Translations under genes and position numbers: made by a program
Notes under the pieces: generated by a model
Databases searched by the model: none
What the model was told of the DNA's origin: nothing
What the model saw: the letters and a program-made list of their open reading frames with translations, nothing else
Assembly: GCF_030372065.1 (NCBI RefSeq)
Contig: NZ_JAUDEA010000005.1
Span: forward strand, 1-64,000
Source: Thermophilibacter provencensis
GTDB lineage: Bacteria > Actinomycetota > Coriobacteriia > Coriobacteriales > Atopobiaceae
DNA length: 64,000 nt
Direction: 5' to 3'
In this document: piece by piece, positions 34,212 through 43,504 of the stretch
Layout of the letters: each line of letters begins with the position of its first letter
How positions within the stretch are numbered: the stretch's first letter is position 1

Positions 34212-35228
34212 GTGCCGCTCTCCTCAAGGGGTCGTGGGGCGGCACCGACCTTGGGCAACGCAAAGCAGTCGAGTGGTGGGCGGGCGCTCGTCGTCTGCGC
34301 CGTCGTCTCGGTCATCCTCTTCACGGTGAGCTGCCAGACGGGGGATGAGGGGCCTCTCGGCATGGTTCGCGGAGCCTTTCAGACCGTCACCTCGCCCATT
34401 CGTCACGTGGGGGCGCTCGCTGCCGCACCCTTCCAGGGCCTCGGCAACGTCATGACCAACCTCACCGCCGACCAGGCGACGCTCTCCGAGCTCGAGGCGG
34501 AAAACGCTCAGCTCAGGGCCAGAAACGTTGAGCTCGAGGAGGCCGCGCAGTCCGCAGAGCGCCTGCAGGACCTTCTTGACCTGCGCGACTCCAACGATCT
34601 TCAGTCCACGGCCGCTCGCATCATCTCCGGCTCCGTCGACTCGTGGTCCTCCACGGTCACGATTGACAAGGGCTCCTCCGACGGCGTCACGACGGGCATG
34701 CCCGTGCTGTCCTCTTCCGGCGTCATCGGTCAGGTGGTCTCGTGCGGCGCCAACACCGCCACCGTCCGCCTCCTCTCCGACGAGAACTCGTCCATTTCCG
34801 CGATGGTCCAGTCGAGCCGTGCCCAGGGCATGCTAGAGGGCTCCGCCACCGGAGATGTGAGCCTGCGCCTCGTTCGCACCAGCCAGGAGGTTGCCATCGG
34901 AGACGTGGTCATCACGAGTGGCCTGGGCGGCGTCTTTCCCAAGGGTCTCCCGCTCGGCCAGGTGACGAGCGTCGAGAACAACCCCGGAGACCTCTACCTC
35001 GACATCTCCGTTGAGCTCTTTGCCGATGCCGAGAACGAGGGCGAGGTGCTTGTCGTCACCTCGCTCACCGAGGAGCAGCGCGCCAGCGCCGAGGACATTG
35101 CCGAGGCGGACGCCCAGGAGACCTCCGGTTCCCAGCAGGGCTCCGATGAGGACTCAGAGGACGGCTCCTCGGACGGCGCCAACCAGAGTCAGGATGACGG
35201 CACGTCCCAGGACGACCAGACGGAGTAG
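34212..35228 (+). CDS. mreC: Rod shape-determining protein MreC
   Basis: 338 residues. A membrane segment near residues 24-41, then a coiled coil (around residues 85-115, ELEAENAQLRARNVELEEA) and the beta-barrel MreC domain (SGVIGQV, LLSDENSSISAMV, VVITSGLGGVFPKGLPLG). The C-terminal 55 residues are a disordered acidic Ser/Gln/Asp tail. It links MreB to the periplasmic-side wall enzymes. The start is GTG, one base after the mreB stop. Confidence 0.94.
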   Translation: MPLSSRGRGAAPTLGNAKQSSGGRALVVCAVVSVILFTVSCQTGDEGPLGMVRGAFQTVTSPIRHVGALAAAPFQGLGNVMTNLTADQATLSELEAENAQLRARNVELEEAAQSAERLQDLLDLRDSNDLQSTAARIISGSVDSWSSTVTIDKGSSDGVTTGMPVLSSSGVIGQVVSCGANTATVRLLSDENSSISAMVQSSRAQGMLEGSATGDVSLRLVRTSQEVAIGDVVITSGLGGVFPKGLPLGQVTSVENNPGDLYLDISVELFADAENEGEVLVVTSLTEEQRASAEDIAEADAQETSGSQQGSDEDSEDGSSDGANQSQDDGTSQDDQTE

Positions 35229-35240
35229 GGGAGGAAGCGC

Positions 35241-35786
35241 ATGATCGTAGCCGATAAGAACCGCGACGTCCGCACCTGCGTCGTTCTTGCCGTCGTCTGC
35301 CTTGTGCTGCAGCTCGCGCTTGCCCCCAACCTCGGCCTCGGCAACGGGAGGGCAAACCTCGCCCTCGTCTTCGCCTCCCTCATGGCCCTTCTCATGGGCG
35401 GCTCGCGTGGCGTCATCGCCGGCTTTGTCGCCGGCCTCGTCTTTGACCTCTCCACGACCGGCCCCATTGGCCTCATGGCCTTTTGCCTCACGGTCTCCTC
35501 GTTCGTCCTTGGCCTCGAGGGCAGGGACCGCATGTCGGGCGACTTTGCCTCGAGCGTGGCGCTCTTCTCCGGCGCATCCCTGATCGTCTCGCTTGTCTAT
35601 CACCTCGCCATGCTGCTCGTGGGGCAGGCGAGCTCGTTCATTGACGTCCTCTTCCTGAGGACGCTTCCCACGGCCGTGCTCTCCATCGCGTTCTTCCTCC
35701 CGTTTGCCTACTACTTTGCGAGGCTCCGCTCCTCGGGGCCCTCGCTCGGCGGTCGCGGCGGGCACTTCTCCACCAAGGGGCTCTAG
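35241..35786 (+). CDS. mreD: Rod shape-determining protein MreD
   Basis: 181 residues with about five hydrophobic segments and little soluble sequence, matching MreD, the integral membrane partner of MreC. The internal RANLALVFASLMALLMG and FDLSTTGPIGLMAF regions fit the family. Starts at ATG after AGGGGAGGAAG. Confidence 0.88.
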   Translation: MIVADKNRDVRTCVVLAVVCLVLQLALAPNLGLGNGRANLALVFASLMALLMGGSRGVIAGFVAGLVFDLSTTGPIGLMAFCLTVSSFVLGLEGRDRMSGDFASSVALFSGASLIVSLVYHLAMLLVGQASSFIDVLFLRTLPTAVLSIAFFLPFAYYFARLRSSGPSLGGRGGHFSTKGL

Positions 35787-35795
35787 GGGTTGCGC

Positions 35796-37838
35796 ATGGA
35801 CCTCTCCCTCGTCATCATCATCGTCTGCGTCCTCGCGGCCATTGCCCTTGTGGTGGTGTTTCTCGTCTTTGGCCGCTCCGAGGCAAACTTCACCTTTGAC
35901 ATTGGCGGCGCCTCCCCGAGGGCGTCGGGCGGCTCCGACTCGTCCACCGAGAAGACCTCGTCGTCTCGCCTCGTGGGACTTGCCGCCATGGTGGGCACGG
36001 CCTTCTCGGTGCTGGTGGCGAGGCTCTGGTCCATGCAGCTCGTCTCGAGCGAGGAGTATGCCGAGCAGGCGGAGCGCAACCGCACGAGCACCGTCTACAC
36101 CCAGGCCCCTCGCGGTCGCATCCTGGACCGCAAGGGGCGTGAGATCGTGGGCAACCGCCCGAGCCTCACCGTCGTTGCGAGCTCGGACGTTCTTGACGAC
36201 GAGGTTGAGATGACGCTTCTCGCCAACCTCATCGGGATGCCCATGCAGGCCGTCCGCCGCAAGATCCAGGACACGACGGAGGGCCAGCAGAGCATGCGCA
36301 CGGTCTCCGTTGACGTCTCGCGGCGCGTGGTCGCCTTCATCGGGGAGCATCGCGAGCTCTTTCCCGGCGTGGACATCCAGGAGCGCACGCAGCGCTCCTA
36401 CCCGCACGGGTCGCTCGCCGCGCACGTTGTGGGGTATACCGGCACCGTGACGAGCGAGCAGCTGGAGGCGAGCGCCAACGCGGGGGACGGAGAGGTCGTC
36501 TACCGCTCAGGTGACATCGTGGGCCAGACCGGCGTTGAGCTGCAGTACGAGAGCGTGCTCCAGGGTGTGCGTGGCGAGCAGTCCGTCTACGTTGACGCGG
36601 ACGGCAACGTGCTCGAGTACTCCACCAACATCCGCCCCCAGAGCGGCTCCGACCTCGTCCTCACGCTCGACCTCGACATCCAGCAGGCCGCCGAGGACTC
36701 CCTGGCTCGCGTGATGAAGCAGCTCCAGGACACGGGTTATGAGGCCGAGGGCGGCTGCGTCGTTGCCATGGACTGCACCAACGGCGAGGTCATCGCCATG
36801 GCGAGCGCGCCCACCTTCTCTCCCAACCTCTTCATCGGCGGCATCTCCACCGCCGACTGGGATGCCCTTCAGGACGAGAAGTCCCACTTCCCGATGATGA
36901 ACCGCGCCATCGGCGGCCAGTATCCCTCGGGATCGGTCATCAAGCCGCTCACCTCGTTTGCCGCCCTCGACTACGGCATCGCGAACACCGGCACCACCTG
37001 GTACTGCCCCGGCTGGTGGACCTGGACCGGCGACCCCAACGGCCTTCCCTACATGAAGTGCTGGTGGGAGTCTGGCCATGGTACCCTTGACCTTGCGGAC
37101 GGCATTACGTTCTCCTGCGACGTCGTCTTCTACGAGATCGGCAAGGGCTTCTACAACGCCGACAACTCCCAGGGCATGCAGGAGACCTTCAGGAGGTATG
37201 GGCTGGGCTCAAAGACGGGCATCGACCTTCCCGGCGAGGAGCCGGGGCGCGTCCCTGACCCGGACTGGAAGTGGGACCACTTCAAGGCACTCGGCTACTC
37301 CGACGAGGACTGCACCTGGAAGGGCGGCGACAACTGCAACATTGCCATTGGCCAGGGCGACCTTCTCGTGACGTGCCTCCAGATGGTCACCGCCTACTGC
37401 AGCATCGCCAACCAGGGACCGGTGTGGCGCCCGCACGTCATGAAGGGCGTGCGCGCCCAGGTGGGCGACGGCCTCATCACGGAGTACAAGAACGAGGTCA
37501 TCCGCACCGTGGACGAGGACCAGGCCTTCCGCGACCTCGTCGCGCGCGGCATGGAGGGCGTCGTCTATCGCGAGGCGGAGTCCCAGACCATCCACTGGAC
37601 CAACCTCGACGTAACCGTTCGCGGCAAGACGGGAACGGCCGAGCAGTCCACCGGAAACCCCATCGGATGGTTCATCGGCTACGCTCCCGCCGAGAACCCC
37701 AAGTACGTCATCGGTGCCAACATGGACCGCGTCCTCTCGGGCGCCACATCCTCGATGTACGTGGTTCGTGACGTCTTTGGCGCCATCTACGGTCAGCCCG
37801 ACACCGCCGCCGCCTCCACGAGCGGCAATGCGGACTAG
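35796..37838 (+). CDS. mrdA: Penicillin-binding protein 2, class B transpeptidase
   Basis: 680 residues. DD-transpeptidase of the elongasome that crosslinks peptidoglycan with RodA. Motifs: APRGRILDRKG at the dimerisation domain, the SxxK serine in PSGSVIKPLT, SxD in TFSCDVVFY, and KTG in RGKTGTAEQ. Two hydrophobic segments occur, residues 3-26 and about 58-82; the second is the usual anchor, and the first is extra, joined by a Ser-rich linker. The ATG at 35796 is chosen because AGGGG lies six bases upstream; TTG at 35790 is too close. Confidence 0.94.
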   Translation: MDLSLVIIIVCVLAAIALVVVFLVFGRSEANFTFDIGGASPRASGGSDSSTEKTSSSRLVGLAAMVGTAFSVLVARLWSMQLVSSEEYAEQAERNRTSTVYTQAPRGRILDRKGREIVGNRPSLTVVASSDVLDDEVEMTLLANLIGMPMQAVRRKIQDTTEGQQSMRTVSVDVSRRVVAFIGEHRELFPGVDIQERTQRSYPHGSLAAHVVGYTGTVTSEQLEASANAGDGEVVYRSGDIVGQTGVELQYESVLQGVRGEQSVYVDADGNVLEYSTNIRPQSGSDLVLTLDLDIQQAAEDSLARVMKQLQDTGYEAEGGCVVAMDCTNGEVIAMASAPTFSPNLFIGGISTADWDALQDEKSHFPMMNRAIGGQYPSGSVIKPLTSFAALDYGIANTGTTWYCPGWWTWTGDPNGLPYMKCWWESGHGTLDLADGITFSCDVVFYEIGKGFYNADNSQGMQETFRRYGLGSKTGIDLPGEEPGRVPDPDWKWDHFKALGYSDEDCTWKGGDNCNIAIGQGDLLVTCLQMVTAYCSIANQGPVWRPHVMKGVRAQVGDGLITEYKNEVIRTVDEDQAFRDLVARGMEGVVYREAESQTIHWTNLDVTVRGKTGTAEQSTGNPIGWFIGYAPAENPKYVIGANMDRVLSGATSSMYVVRDVFGAIYGQPDTAAASTSGNAD

Positions 37839-37852
37839 GAAGGAGGGGAGCG

Positions 37853-39064
37853 ATGGCGCTTGACATGACGGGTCCCGGCATGGTGGCGCGCGGCCTCTCG
37901 TTCTTCTCGCGTCGTGGGGAGGGGAGAGGTGCCCGTGCCCGCGTGGGCGGCGGAGAATCCCCGCTGGGAAACCTCTATCTCTCCCAGCTCATCCCCGCGC
38001 TGCTCGTGGTTCTCATTGGCATCATCACCATCTGGTCGGCCTCGATCTCCATCCCCGAGGCCAACTTCGTGAGCCATCTTGCCGGCGCGGCCATTGGCCT
38101 CGTGGGCGCCTTCGTCATCTGGCGCTACGACTACCGGACGCTCTCTAACATGACGACGGCCCTCTTTGTCCTAGCCTGCGTCCTCATGGTGCTGCCGAGG
38201 ATCCCGGGCCTGGGCTACGAGGTCAACGGCATGATGGGCTGGGTCAGGCTCGGGCCGCTGCGCTTCCAGCCCTCCGAGCCCTCGAAGATCGTGACGATCT
38301 TTCTCATGGCCGCCGCCTGCGCCCAGTACAACGGCAAGATCGACACGTTCCGTGACTACGCCAAGCTCTGCGGCACGCTGCTCGTCCCGCTGCTGCTCAT
38401 CCTCACGCTCGACCTCGGCACGGGTCTCGTGATCTTCTTCATTGGCGCCACGATCATCATCTGCTCGGGCGCGCCGCGCTCGTGGGTCCTCGGGACCATC
38501 GCGCTCATCGTTGCCGTGGCGGCGTTTGTGGTCATCGAGTCGCAGATCGAGGGCATACCGCACATCCTCAAGGACTATCAGCTCAAGCGTCTCATCGTCT
38601 TTGTCGACCCAGACGTAGACCCCACCGGCGACGGCTACAACCTGCGTCAGGCGATGATCGCCGTGGGCTCGGGAGGCCTTTTTGGCAAGGGCTTTGGCAA
38701 CGCCTCGCAGGCGCTCTCGGGCTTTGTCCCCGAGGCACAGACCGACTTCGTGTTCTCGCTCTTTGCCGAGCAGTTTGGCTTCGTGGGCTCCGTCGTCCTT
38801 CTCGCGCTCTATGCTTGGATGACCGTCTCCACCGTTCTTCTTGCCATGAGGATGGAGTCCATGTTCTCCAAGCTCGTGCTCGTGGGGTGCGTCGGCATGT
38901 GGACCTTCCAGGTTCTTGAGAACGTGGGCATGTGCTTGGGCATCATGCCGGTCACGGGCATCCCGCTGCCCTTTGTGAGCTACGGCTCCTCCTCCATGGT
39001 CGTGCAGCTCGCCGCCGTGGGCATCGTCCAGTCCGTGTGGAGGCATCGCCAGAAGGCCGCGTAG
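37853..39064 (+). CDS. rodA: RodA, SEDS-family peptidoglycan glycosyltransferase
   Basis: 403 residues with about ten membrane segments. It polymerises lipid II glycan strands with PBP2. Signatures: GWVRLGPLRFQPSEPSK, DLGTGLVIFF, QAMIAVGSGGLFGKGFGN, and MPVTGIPLPFVSYGSSS. A hydrophilic N-terminal extension of about 40 residues with basic Gly/Arg content precedes the first helix. Confidence 0.95.
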   Translation: MALDMTGPGMVARGLSFFSRRGEGRGARARVGGGESPLGNLYLSQLIPALLVVLIGIITIWSASISIPEANFVSHLAGAAIGLVGAFVIWRYDYRTLSNMTTALFVLACVLMVLPRIPGLGYEVNGMMGWVRLGPLRFQPSEPSKIVTIFLMAAACAQYNGKIDTFRDYAKLCGTLLVPLLLILTLDLGTGLVIFFIGATIIICSGAPRSWVLGTIALIVAVAAFVVIESQIEGIPHILKDYQLKRLIVFVDPDVDPTGDGYNLRQAMIAVGSGGLFGKGFGNASQALSGFVPEAQTDFVFSLFAEQFGFVGSVVLLALYAWMTVSTVLLAMRMESMFSKLVLVGCVGMWTFQVLENVGMCLGIMPVTGIPLPFVSYGSSSMVVQLAAVGIVQSVWRHRQKAA

Positions 39065-39097
39065 GCGGGCGGACCCACCGCCCCCGATTGGAGTGAG

Positions 39098-40015
39098 ATG
39101 GCTAAGAAAGGTTGGACCTTCGCTCGTCTGCTCGAGGTTGCCGGCTCCGGCCGGGACTCCCTTAGGGGTATCGACGAGCGTCTCGTCATTCACGTCTGCG
39201 TTGACCCCTCGTGTCCCCGGGCCCTTGCGCTCGAGGTGAGGGATGCGCTGCGCGCCGAGCGCGCGGGCGGCGTGGTTGAGGTCATGAGCCTCCTTGGGTC
39301 ACCCTCGGCCGGCGCCGAGCAGCCCGACGCCGCCATCGTGCTCCCCGGGAGCCTCGACGCGGCCCCCGTCATCTGCTCGTACGCCCGCTCGGGGGTCCCC
39401 GTAGCCGTGGTGGTTGAGGGCGCGCTCGACGCCCCCGCGCTCGACCTTCCCGAGCAGGCCCTCGCGCTCGTGGGCGTTGTCGCTGCCTCGAGTCCGGAGC
39501 AGCTCCCGGAAAAGCTTGCGGCCTGGCTCGCCTCGGCCGTTGACAAGTCCATCGCGCTTGCCGCCAACTTCTCGTTTTGCCGCGACGCCGTTGTGGACTC
39601 GCTCATCTCGCAGTGTGCCGTGGAGAACGCCGCGGTGGGTGCCATCTCGCTCATTCCTGGCTCCGACCTGCCCATCATGTGCGCAAACCAGGCCATGCTC
39701 GCTCTCAACATCGCCGCGGCCTACGGGCATGGCCTCGAGCCCTCGCGCGCGGCCGAGCTCGCCGGGGTGCTGGGCGCCGGCCTCGTCTGGCGCGGCGTGG
39801 CGCGCTCGCTCGTGGGGCTGCTCCCCGGCATAGGGATGCTGCTCAAGGCGGGGGTTGGCTATGGGGGCACCCTCGCTACCGGCAATGCCATCAGGCTGCG
39901 CTTTGAGGCGGCTCGCTCCGAGCGCGCCCCGCAGGGCGAGGCTCCGGAGGCTCCCGAGCATGCCGTGCTCCCCACCACCCCCCGTACGGACGACTACGTG
40001 ACCATTGGGGGCTGA
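39098..40015 (+). CDS. DUF697-like membrane-associated protein
   Basis: 305 residues. The first half is a soluble domain without recognised motifs. The second half (about residues 145-275) has the hydrophobic helical pattern of DUF697/YcjF-type proteins, including ANQAMLALNIAAAYGHG and LPGIGMLLKAGVGYGGTLA. No GTPase P-loop is present. Placement between rodA and the radical-SAM pair gives no clear role. Function unknown. Confidence 0.7.
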   Translation: MAKKGWTFARLLEVAGSGRDSLRGIDERLVIHVCVDPSCPRALALEVRDALRAERAGGVVEVMSLLGSPSAGAEQPDAAIVLPGSLDAAPVICSYARSGVPVAVVVEGALDAPALDLPEQALALVGVVAASSPEQLPEKLAAWLASAVDKSIALAANFSFCRDAVVDSLISQCAVENAAVGAISLIPGSDLPIMCANQAMLALNIAAAYGHGLEPSRAAELAGVLGAGLVWRGVARSLVGLLPGIGMLLKAGVGYGGTLATGNAIRLRFEAARSERAPQGEAPEAPEHAVLPTTPRTDDYVTIGG

Positions 40016-40016
40016 C

Positions 40017-41894
40017 GTGCGGACCAAGCGAGAGAACCTCTTTCACCTCATCGAGCCGCTCCTCTCACGGGTTGAGCACCCGGCGCGCTACCTCGACCAC
40101 GAGTGGGGCGCCATCGCCGAGCAGGACGGCCCCTTCCACCTCTGCATGGTCTACGCGGACGTCTACGAGGTCGGCCAGCCCAACCTCGGCGTGGCCATCC
40201 TCTACAACAACGTCAACGCACGGGAGGGGATGAGCTGCGAGCGCTGCTACCTTCCCTGGAAGGACATGGCGGCGCTCATGCGCGAGAACCACGTGCCGCT
40301 TCTCTCGCTCGAGGGCGCCGCCCCGCTCTCCTCGTTTGACGCCATTGGCTTCACCCTTGCTCACGAGCTCATCGCCACCAACGTCCTGGAGACGCTCGAC
40401 CTCGCGGGCATCGCGCTCACCTCTGCCGAGCGCGACGAGGATGATCCCATCATCCTCGCCGGAGGCCCCTCCGCCTGGAACTGCGAGCCGCTCGCGCCCG
40501 TCTTTGACGCCGTTCTTCTCGGCGATGGAGAGGAGTCCATCGTTGAGGTCTGCGCCTGCATCCGCGATGCGCGTGCCGAGGGGGTCTCGCGCGCGGAGAC
40601 GCTGCGCCGGCTCGCGCGCGTTCCGGGGACCTACGTTCCCTCCCTCTACGACGTGGTGATTGACGAAACCTCGACCCGTTGGGGCTATGCGGTTCCGCGC
40701 GCCGGCGAGGACGTTCCCGAGGTTGTCCTCAAGCGCTGCGTGAACGACTTTGCGTCCACTCCCGCCGTGGCACAGCGCATCGTGCCGTACATGGGGATCG
40801 TCCAGGACCGCCTCTCGCTCGAGATTCTTCGCGGGTGCGCCCGCGGCTGCCGCTTCTGCCAGGCGGGCATGACGTACCGGCCGGTTCGCGAGCGCCCCGC
40901 CGAGCAGGTCGTCTCCTGCGGGGTCGAGGGACTTCTTTCCAGCGGACACAACGAGATCTCCCTTACCTCGCTCTCCACGACGGACCACTCGCAGTGCGAG
41001 GAGATCCTGCGCGGCATGAACGCCGAGCTCGCGTCGAGGGGCATTCGGGTCTCCATTCCCTCGCAGCGCCTTGACTCCTTTGGCGTCGACATGGCCGCCG
41101 CCGTTGCCGGCGGCAAGCGGGGCGGGCTCACCTTTGCCCCCGAGGCGGGAAGCCAGCGCCTGCGCGACGTCATCAACAAGAACGTCACCGAGGAGGATCT
41201 GGAGAGCGCGGCGAGAAACGCCTTTGAGGCGGGCTGGCGCCGCATGAAGCTCTACTTCATGATGGGCCTTCCCACCGAGACGGACGAGGACGTGGTGGGC
41301 ATAGCCCGCATGGCCGAGCGCGTGCTCGAGATCGGGCGCGGGGTCGTTGGGCGCGGTCCCAAGAGCGGCGTCTCGGTATCCATCTCGGTGGCGGTGCTCG
41401 TGCCCAAGGCCTATACCGCATTTCAGTGGGCGCCCCAGCTCGAGCCTGAGGAGGTGCGGCGGCGTCAGCAGCTGCTGCTCCATGAGATTCGCGACCGCGC
41501 CATCCGCGTCTCCTACCATGACGCCGACGTCTCGCTCGTGGAGGGCGCGCTCTCCAAGATGGGGCGCGCCGGCTTTGCGCTCGTGCGCCGCGCCTGGGAG
41601 CTCGGGTGCTCGTTCGATGCCTGGACGAGCGAGTTTGACTTTGACGCCTGGACGCGCGCGGCGTCGGAGTGCGGGCTCGACCTCGTGGACGTTGCGTGCG
41701 AGGAGTTTGCGCTCTCGGCGCGCCTGCCGTGGGACCACACCTCGCCCGGCGTCTCCAAGGGCTATCTTCAGCGCGAGTGGCTGCGCGCCGTCGAGGGCGT
41801 TACCACGCCCGACTGCTCGCGCGAGACCTGCACGGGCTGCGGCGTCTGCCCGTCTCTGGGGGTCCACAACGTCATTCAGGGGGTGAGGACATGA
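40017..41894 (+). CDS. Radical SAM protein, TIGR03960 family
   Basis: 625 residues. The N-terminal third is the B12-binding-like region of the TIGR03960 family (ARYLDHEWGAI, ILAGGPSAWNCEPLAPV). The radical SAM core has the CxxxCxxC cluster motif in GCARGCRFCQAGMTYRPVR near residue 280, and later FAPEAGSQRLRDVINKN. A C-terminal Cys cluster, CTGCGVCPS, could hold another metal site. The reaction is not established for this family. The start is GTG at 40017, one base after the previous stop; ATGA overlap with the next gene. Confidence 0.88.
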   Translation: MRTKRENLFHLIEPLLSRVEHPARYLDHEWGAIAEQDGPFHLCMVYADVYEVGQPNLGVAILYNNVNAREGMSCERCYLPWKDMAALMRENHVPLLSLEGAAPLSSFDAIGFTLAHELIATNVLETLDLAGIALTSAERDEDDPIILAGGPSAWNCEPLAPVFDAVLLGDGEESIVEVCACIRDARAEGVSRAETLRRLARVPGTYVPSLYDVVIDETSTRWGYAVPRAGEDVPEVVLKRCVNDFASTPAVAQRIVPYMGIVQDRLSLEILRGCARGCRFCQAGMTYRPVRERPAEQVVSCGVEGLLSSGHNEISLTSLSTTDHSQCEEILRGMNAELASRGIRVSIPSQRLDSFGVDMAAAVAGGKRGGLTFAPEAGSQRLRDVINKNVTEEDLESAARNAFEAGWRRMKLYFMMGLPTETDEDVVGIARMAERVLEIGRGVVGRGPKSGVSVSISVAVLVPKAYTAFQWAPQLEPEEVRRRQQLLLHEIRDRAIRVSYHDADVSLVEGALSKMGRAGFALVRRAWELGCSFDAWTSEFDFDAWTRAASECGLDLVDVACEEFALSARLPWDHTSPGVSKGYLQREWLRAVEGVTTPDCSRETCTGCGVCPSLGVHNVIQGVRT

Positions 41895-42667
41895 GCCGTC
41901 AGCAGACGCAGCCCTTCTCGGCGCGTCCGCAGGAGCTGCCCGTCAAGGCTGACCTCGCGCGCCTTCGCGTTGAGTACGGCAAGAGCGACCGCCTTGCGTA
42001 CCTTGGCCATCTTGACCTCATTGCGACCATCGAGCGGTGCGTGCGCCGCGCGGGGCTGCCCTTCTCACTTGGCAACGGCTTTGCCCGGCGCATGCGCATT
42101 CAGTTCTCGAGCGCGCTTCCCACCGGGACGAGCTCCGCGTGCGAGTACTTTGACCTGCGTCTTACTGAGGAGGTTGACCCTAAGGAGGCGCTTGGGCTGC
42201 TTCGTGCGGCAACGCCTTCGGCTCTGGTCCCCGTGCGTGCCGCCTACGTTCCCGGGCGCCTTCCGGCGCTCGAGGCCTGGCTCAACCAGGCGAGCTGGGA
42301 GATCGCCTGCGCCGGTGCGCCCTTCTCGGCGGAGGCGCTCCTTGAGGGGGTTTCTGCCGTGCGCGAGCGCGGGCAGATAACCTATCTGCGCGGGGAGAAG
42401 GAGAAGCGCGTCGACGTTGCCTCCTCCCTCGTTGACGTGACGGCTTGCGATTCCGGGGGTGGCGTCGTGGTGCGCCTCGAGACGCGCTCATCCGGTGCGG
42501 GTGCGCTCAGGCCGCAGGTTCTTCTCAACGCCGCGCTGGGGGAGGCGGGGCTCGAGCCGCCGCGTTCCGTGAGCGCCCGTCGGCTTGCCCAGTGGCATGA
42601 GGAAAATGGGCGTCTTGTGGAACCTTTCGGGCCGTTTGTCACCTCGGGCGACACACCATTATCCTGA
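41891..42667 (+). CDS. DUF2344/TIGR03936 radical SAM-linked protein
   Basis: 258 residues. Begins the conserved part with LRVEYGKSDRLAYLGHLDLI, the hallmark of TIGR03936, a family that occurs next to or fused with TIGR03960 radical SAM proteins. The internal PFSLGNGFARRMRIQFSSAL also matches. It probably acts with the preceding enzyme, possibly on RNA. In many genomes rng (RNase G) follows before rplU; here rplU follows directly. Confidence 0.86.
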   Translation: MSRQQTQPFSARPQELPVKADLARLRVEYGKSDRLAYLGHLDLIATIERCVRRAGLPFSLGNGFARRMRIQFSSALPTGTSSACEYFDLRLTEEVDPKEALGLLRAATPSALVPVRAAYVPGRLPALEAWLNQASWEIACAGAPFSAEALLEGVSAVRERGQITYLRGEKEKRVDVASSLVDVTACDSGGGVVVRLETRSSGAGALRPQVLLNAALGEAGLEPPRSVSARRLAQWHEENGRLVEPFGPFVTSGDTPLS

Positions 42668-42744
42668 TTCAGGTCGCATTGTCCCGACAAGGCGTGCGCA
42701 GCCGTCTTTTCCCTTACGGTTGCGCAGGTCACGGCAACTTTTCG

Positions 42745-42773
42745 TTGACGAGCCGGTACGGTGCTAGTAATAT
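42745..42773 (+). promoter_or_regulatory. Promoter of rplU-rpmA
   Basis: TTGACG (42745-42750), 17-base spacer, TAATAT (42768-42773), 42 bases before the rplU ATG. Near-consensus sigma-A type. Confidence 0.8.
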
Positions 42774-42814
42774 AAGCAACTGTTGCATTCAGCCAGCAAT
42801 GAAGGGTTTCGCAC

Positions 42815-43123
42815 ATGTACGCAATCGTAGCAACTGGTGGCAAGCAGTATAAGGTTGCCAAGGGCGACGTCATCGACGTCGAGAAGCTCGACGCGCAGCC
42901 TGGCGACAAGGTTGAGCTCCCCGTCCTTCTCCTGAACGACGGCGACAAGACCATCGTTGGCTCTGCCCCGCTCCAGGACAAGAAGGTCACCGCCGAGGTC
43001 GTCGAGCAGTTCAAGGGCGAGAAGGTCCTCGTCTTCAAGCTCAAGAAGCGCAAGCGCTATCACCGCGCCAACGGCCACCGTCAGAACCTGACGAAGATCA
43101 AGGTCGTCGAGCTTCCCGCGTAA
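42815..43123 (+). CDS. rplU: 50S ribosomal protein L21
   Basis: 102 residues, standard length. N-terminus MYAIVATGGKQYKVAKGDV and C-terminus KKRKRYHRANGHRQNLT are family hallmarks. It binds 23S rRNA in the large subunit. Forms an operon with rpmA behind a clear promoter. Confidence 0.97.
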   Translation: MYAIVATGGKQYKVAKGDVIDVEKLDAQPGDKVELPVLLLNDGDKTIVGSAPLQDKKVTAEVVEQFKGEKVLVFKLKKRKRYHRANGHRQNLTKIKVVELPA

Positions 43124-43155
43124 CTCTCTCCTCGGTTTAGAAGGCAGGTACTACC

Positions 43156-43404
43156 ATGGCACACAAGAAGGGCCTCGGATCTTCCCGCAACGGCCGTGAC
43201 TCCAACGCCCAGCGCCTCGGCACCAAGCGCTACGGCGGCCAGTTCGTGAAGGCTGGCGAGATTCTCGTCCGTCAGCGCGGCACGCACATCCACCCCGGTG
43301 ACAACGTGGGTATCGGCAAGGACGACACCCTGTTCGCCCTCACCGCTGGCACCGTTGAGTTCACCAAGGGCGTCAAGCATCGCGTGCACGTCCGCGAGGC
43401 GTAA
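43156..43404 (+). CDS. rpmA: 50S ribosomal protein L27
   Basis: 82 residues. Starts [20 protein letters not shown], with no N-terminal processing extension of the Firmicutes type, so Ala2 would be the mature end near the peptidyl-transferase centre. [20 protein letters not shown] is typical. Followed by a terminator. Confidence 0.97.
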   Translation: MAHKKGLGSSRNGRDSNAQRLGTKRYGGQFVKAGEILVRQRGTHIHPGDNVGIGKDDTLFALTAGTVEFTKGVKHRVHVREA

Positions 43405-43430
43405 GCTCCCAGCTTCATAGCACGATTCGG

Positions 43431-43460
43431 GCCCCGGTCTTTGAGCCGGGGCTCTTTGTG
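43431..43460 (+). terminator. Terminator after rpmA
   Basis: GCCCCGG (43431-43437) pairs with CCGGGGC (43446-43452), followed by TCTTTGTGTTT. Located 27 bases after the rpmA stop. Confidence 0.75.
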
Positions 43461-43504
43461 TTTGGGAGTTGTTCTTCTCGAGCGCGGTGCCTTCCCGGTG
43501 CTGC

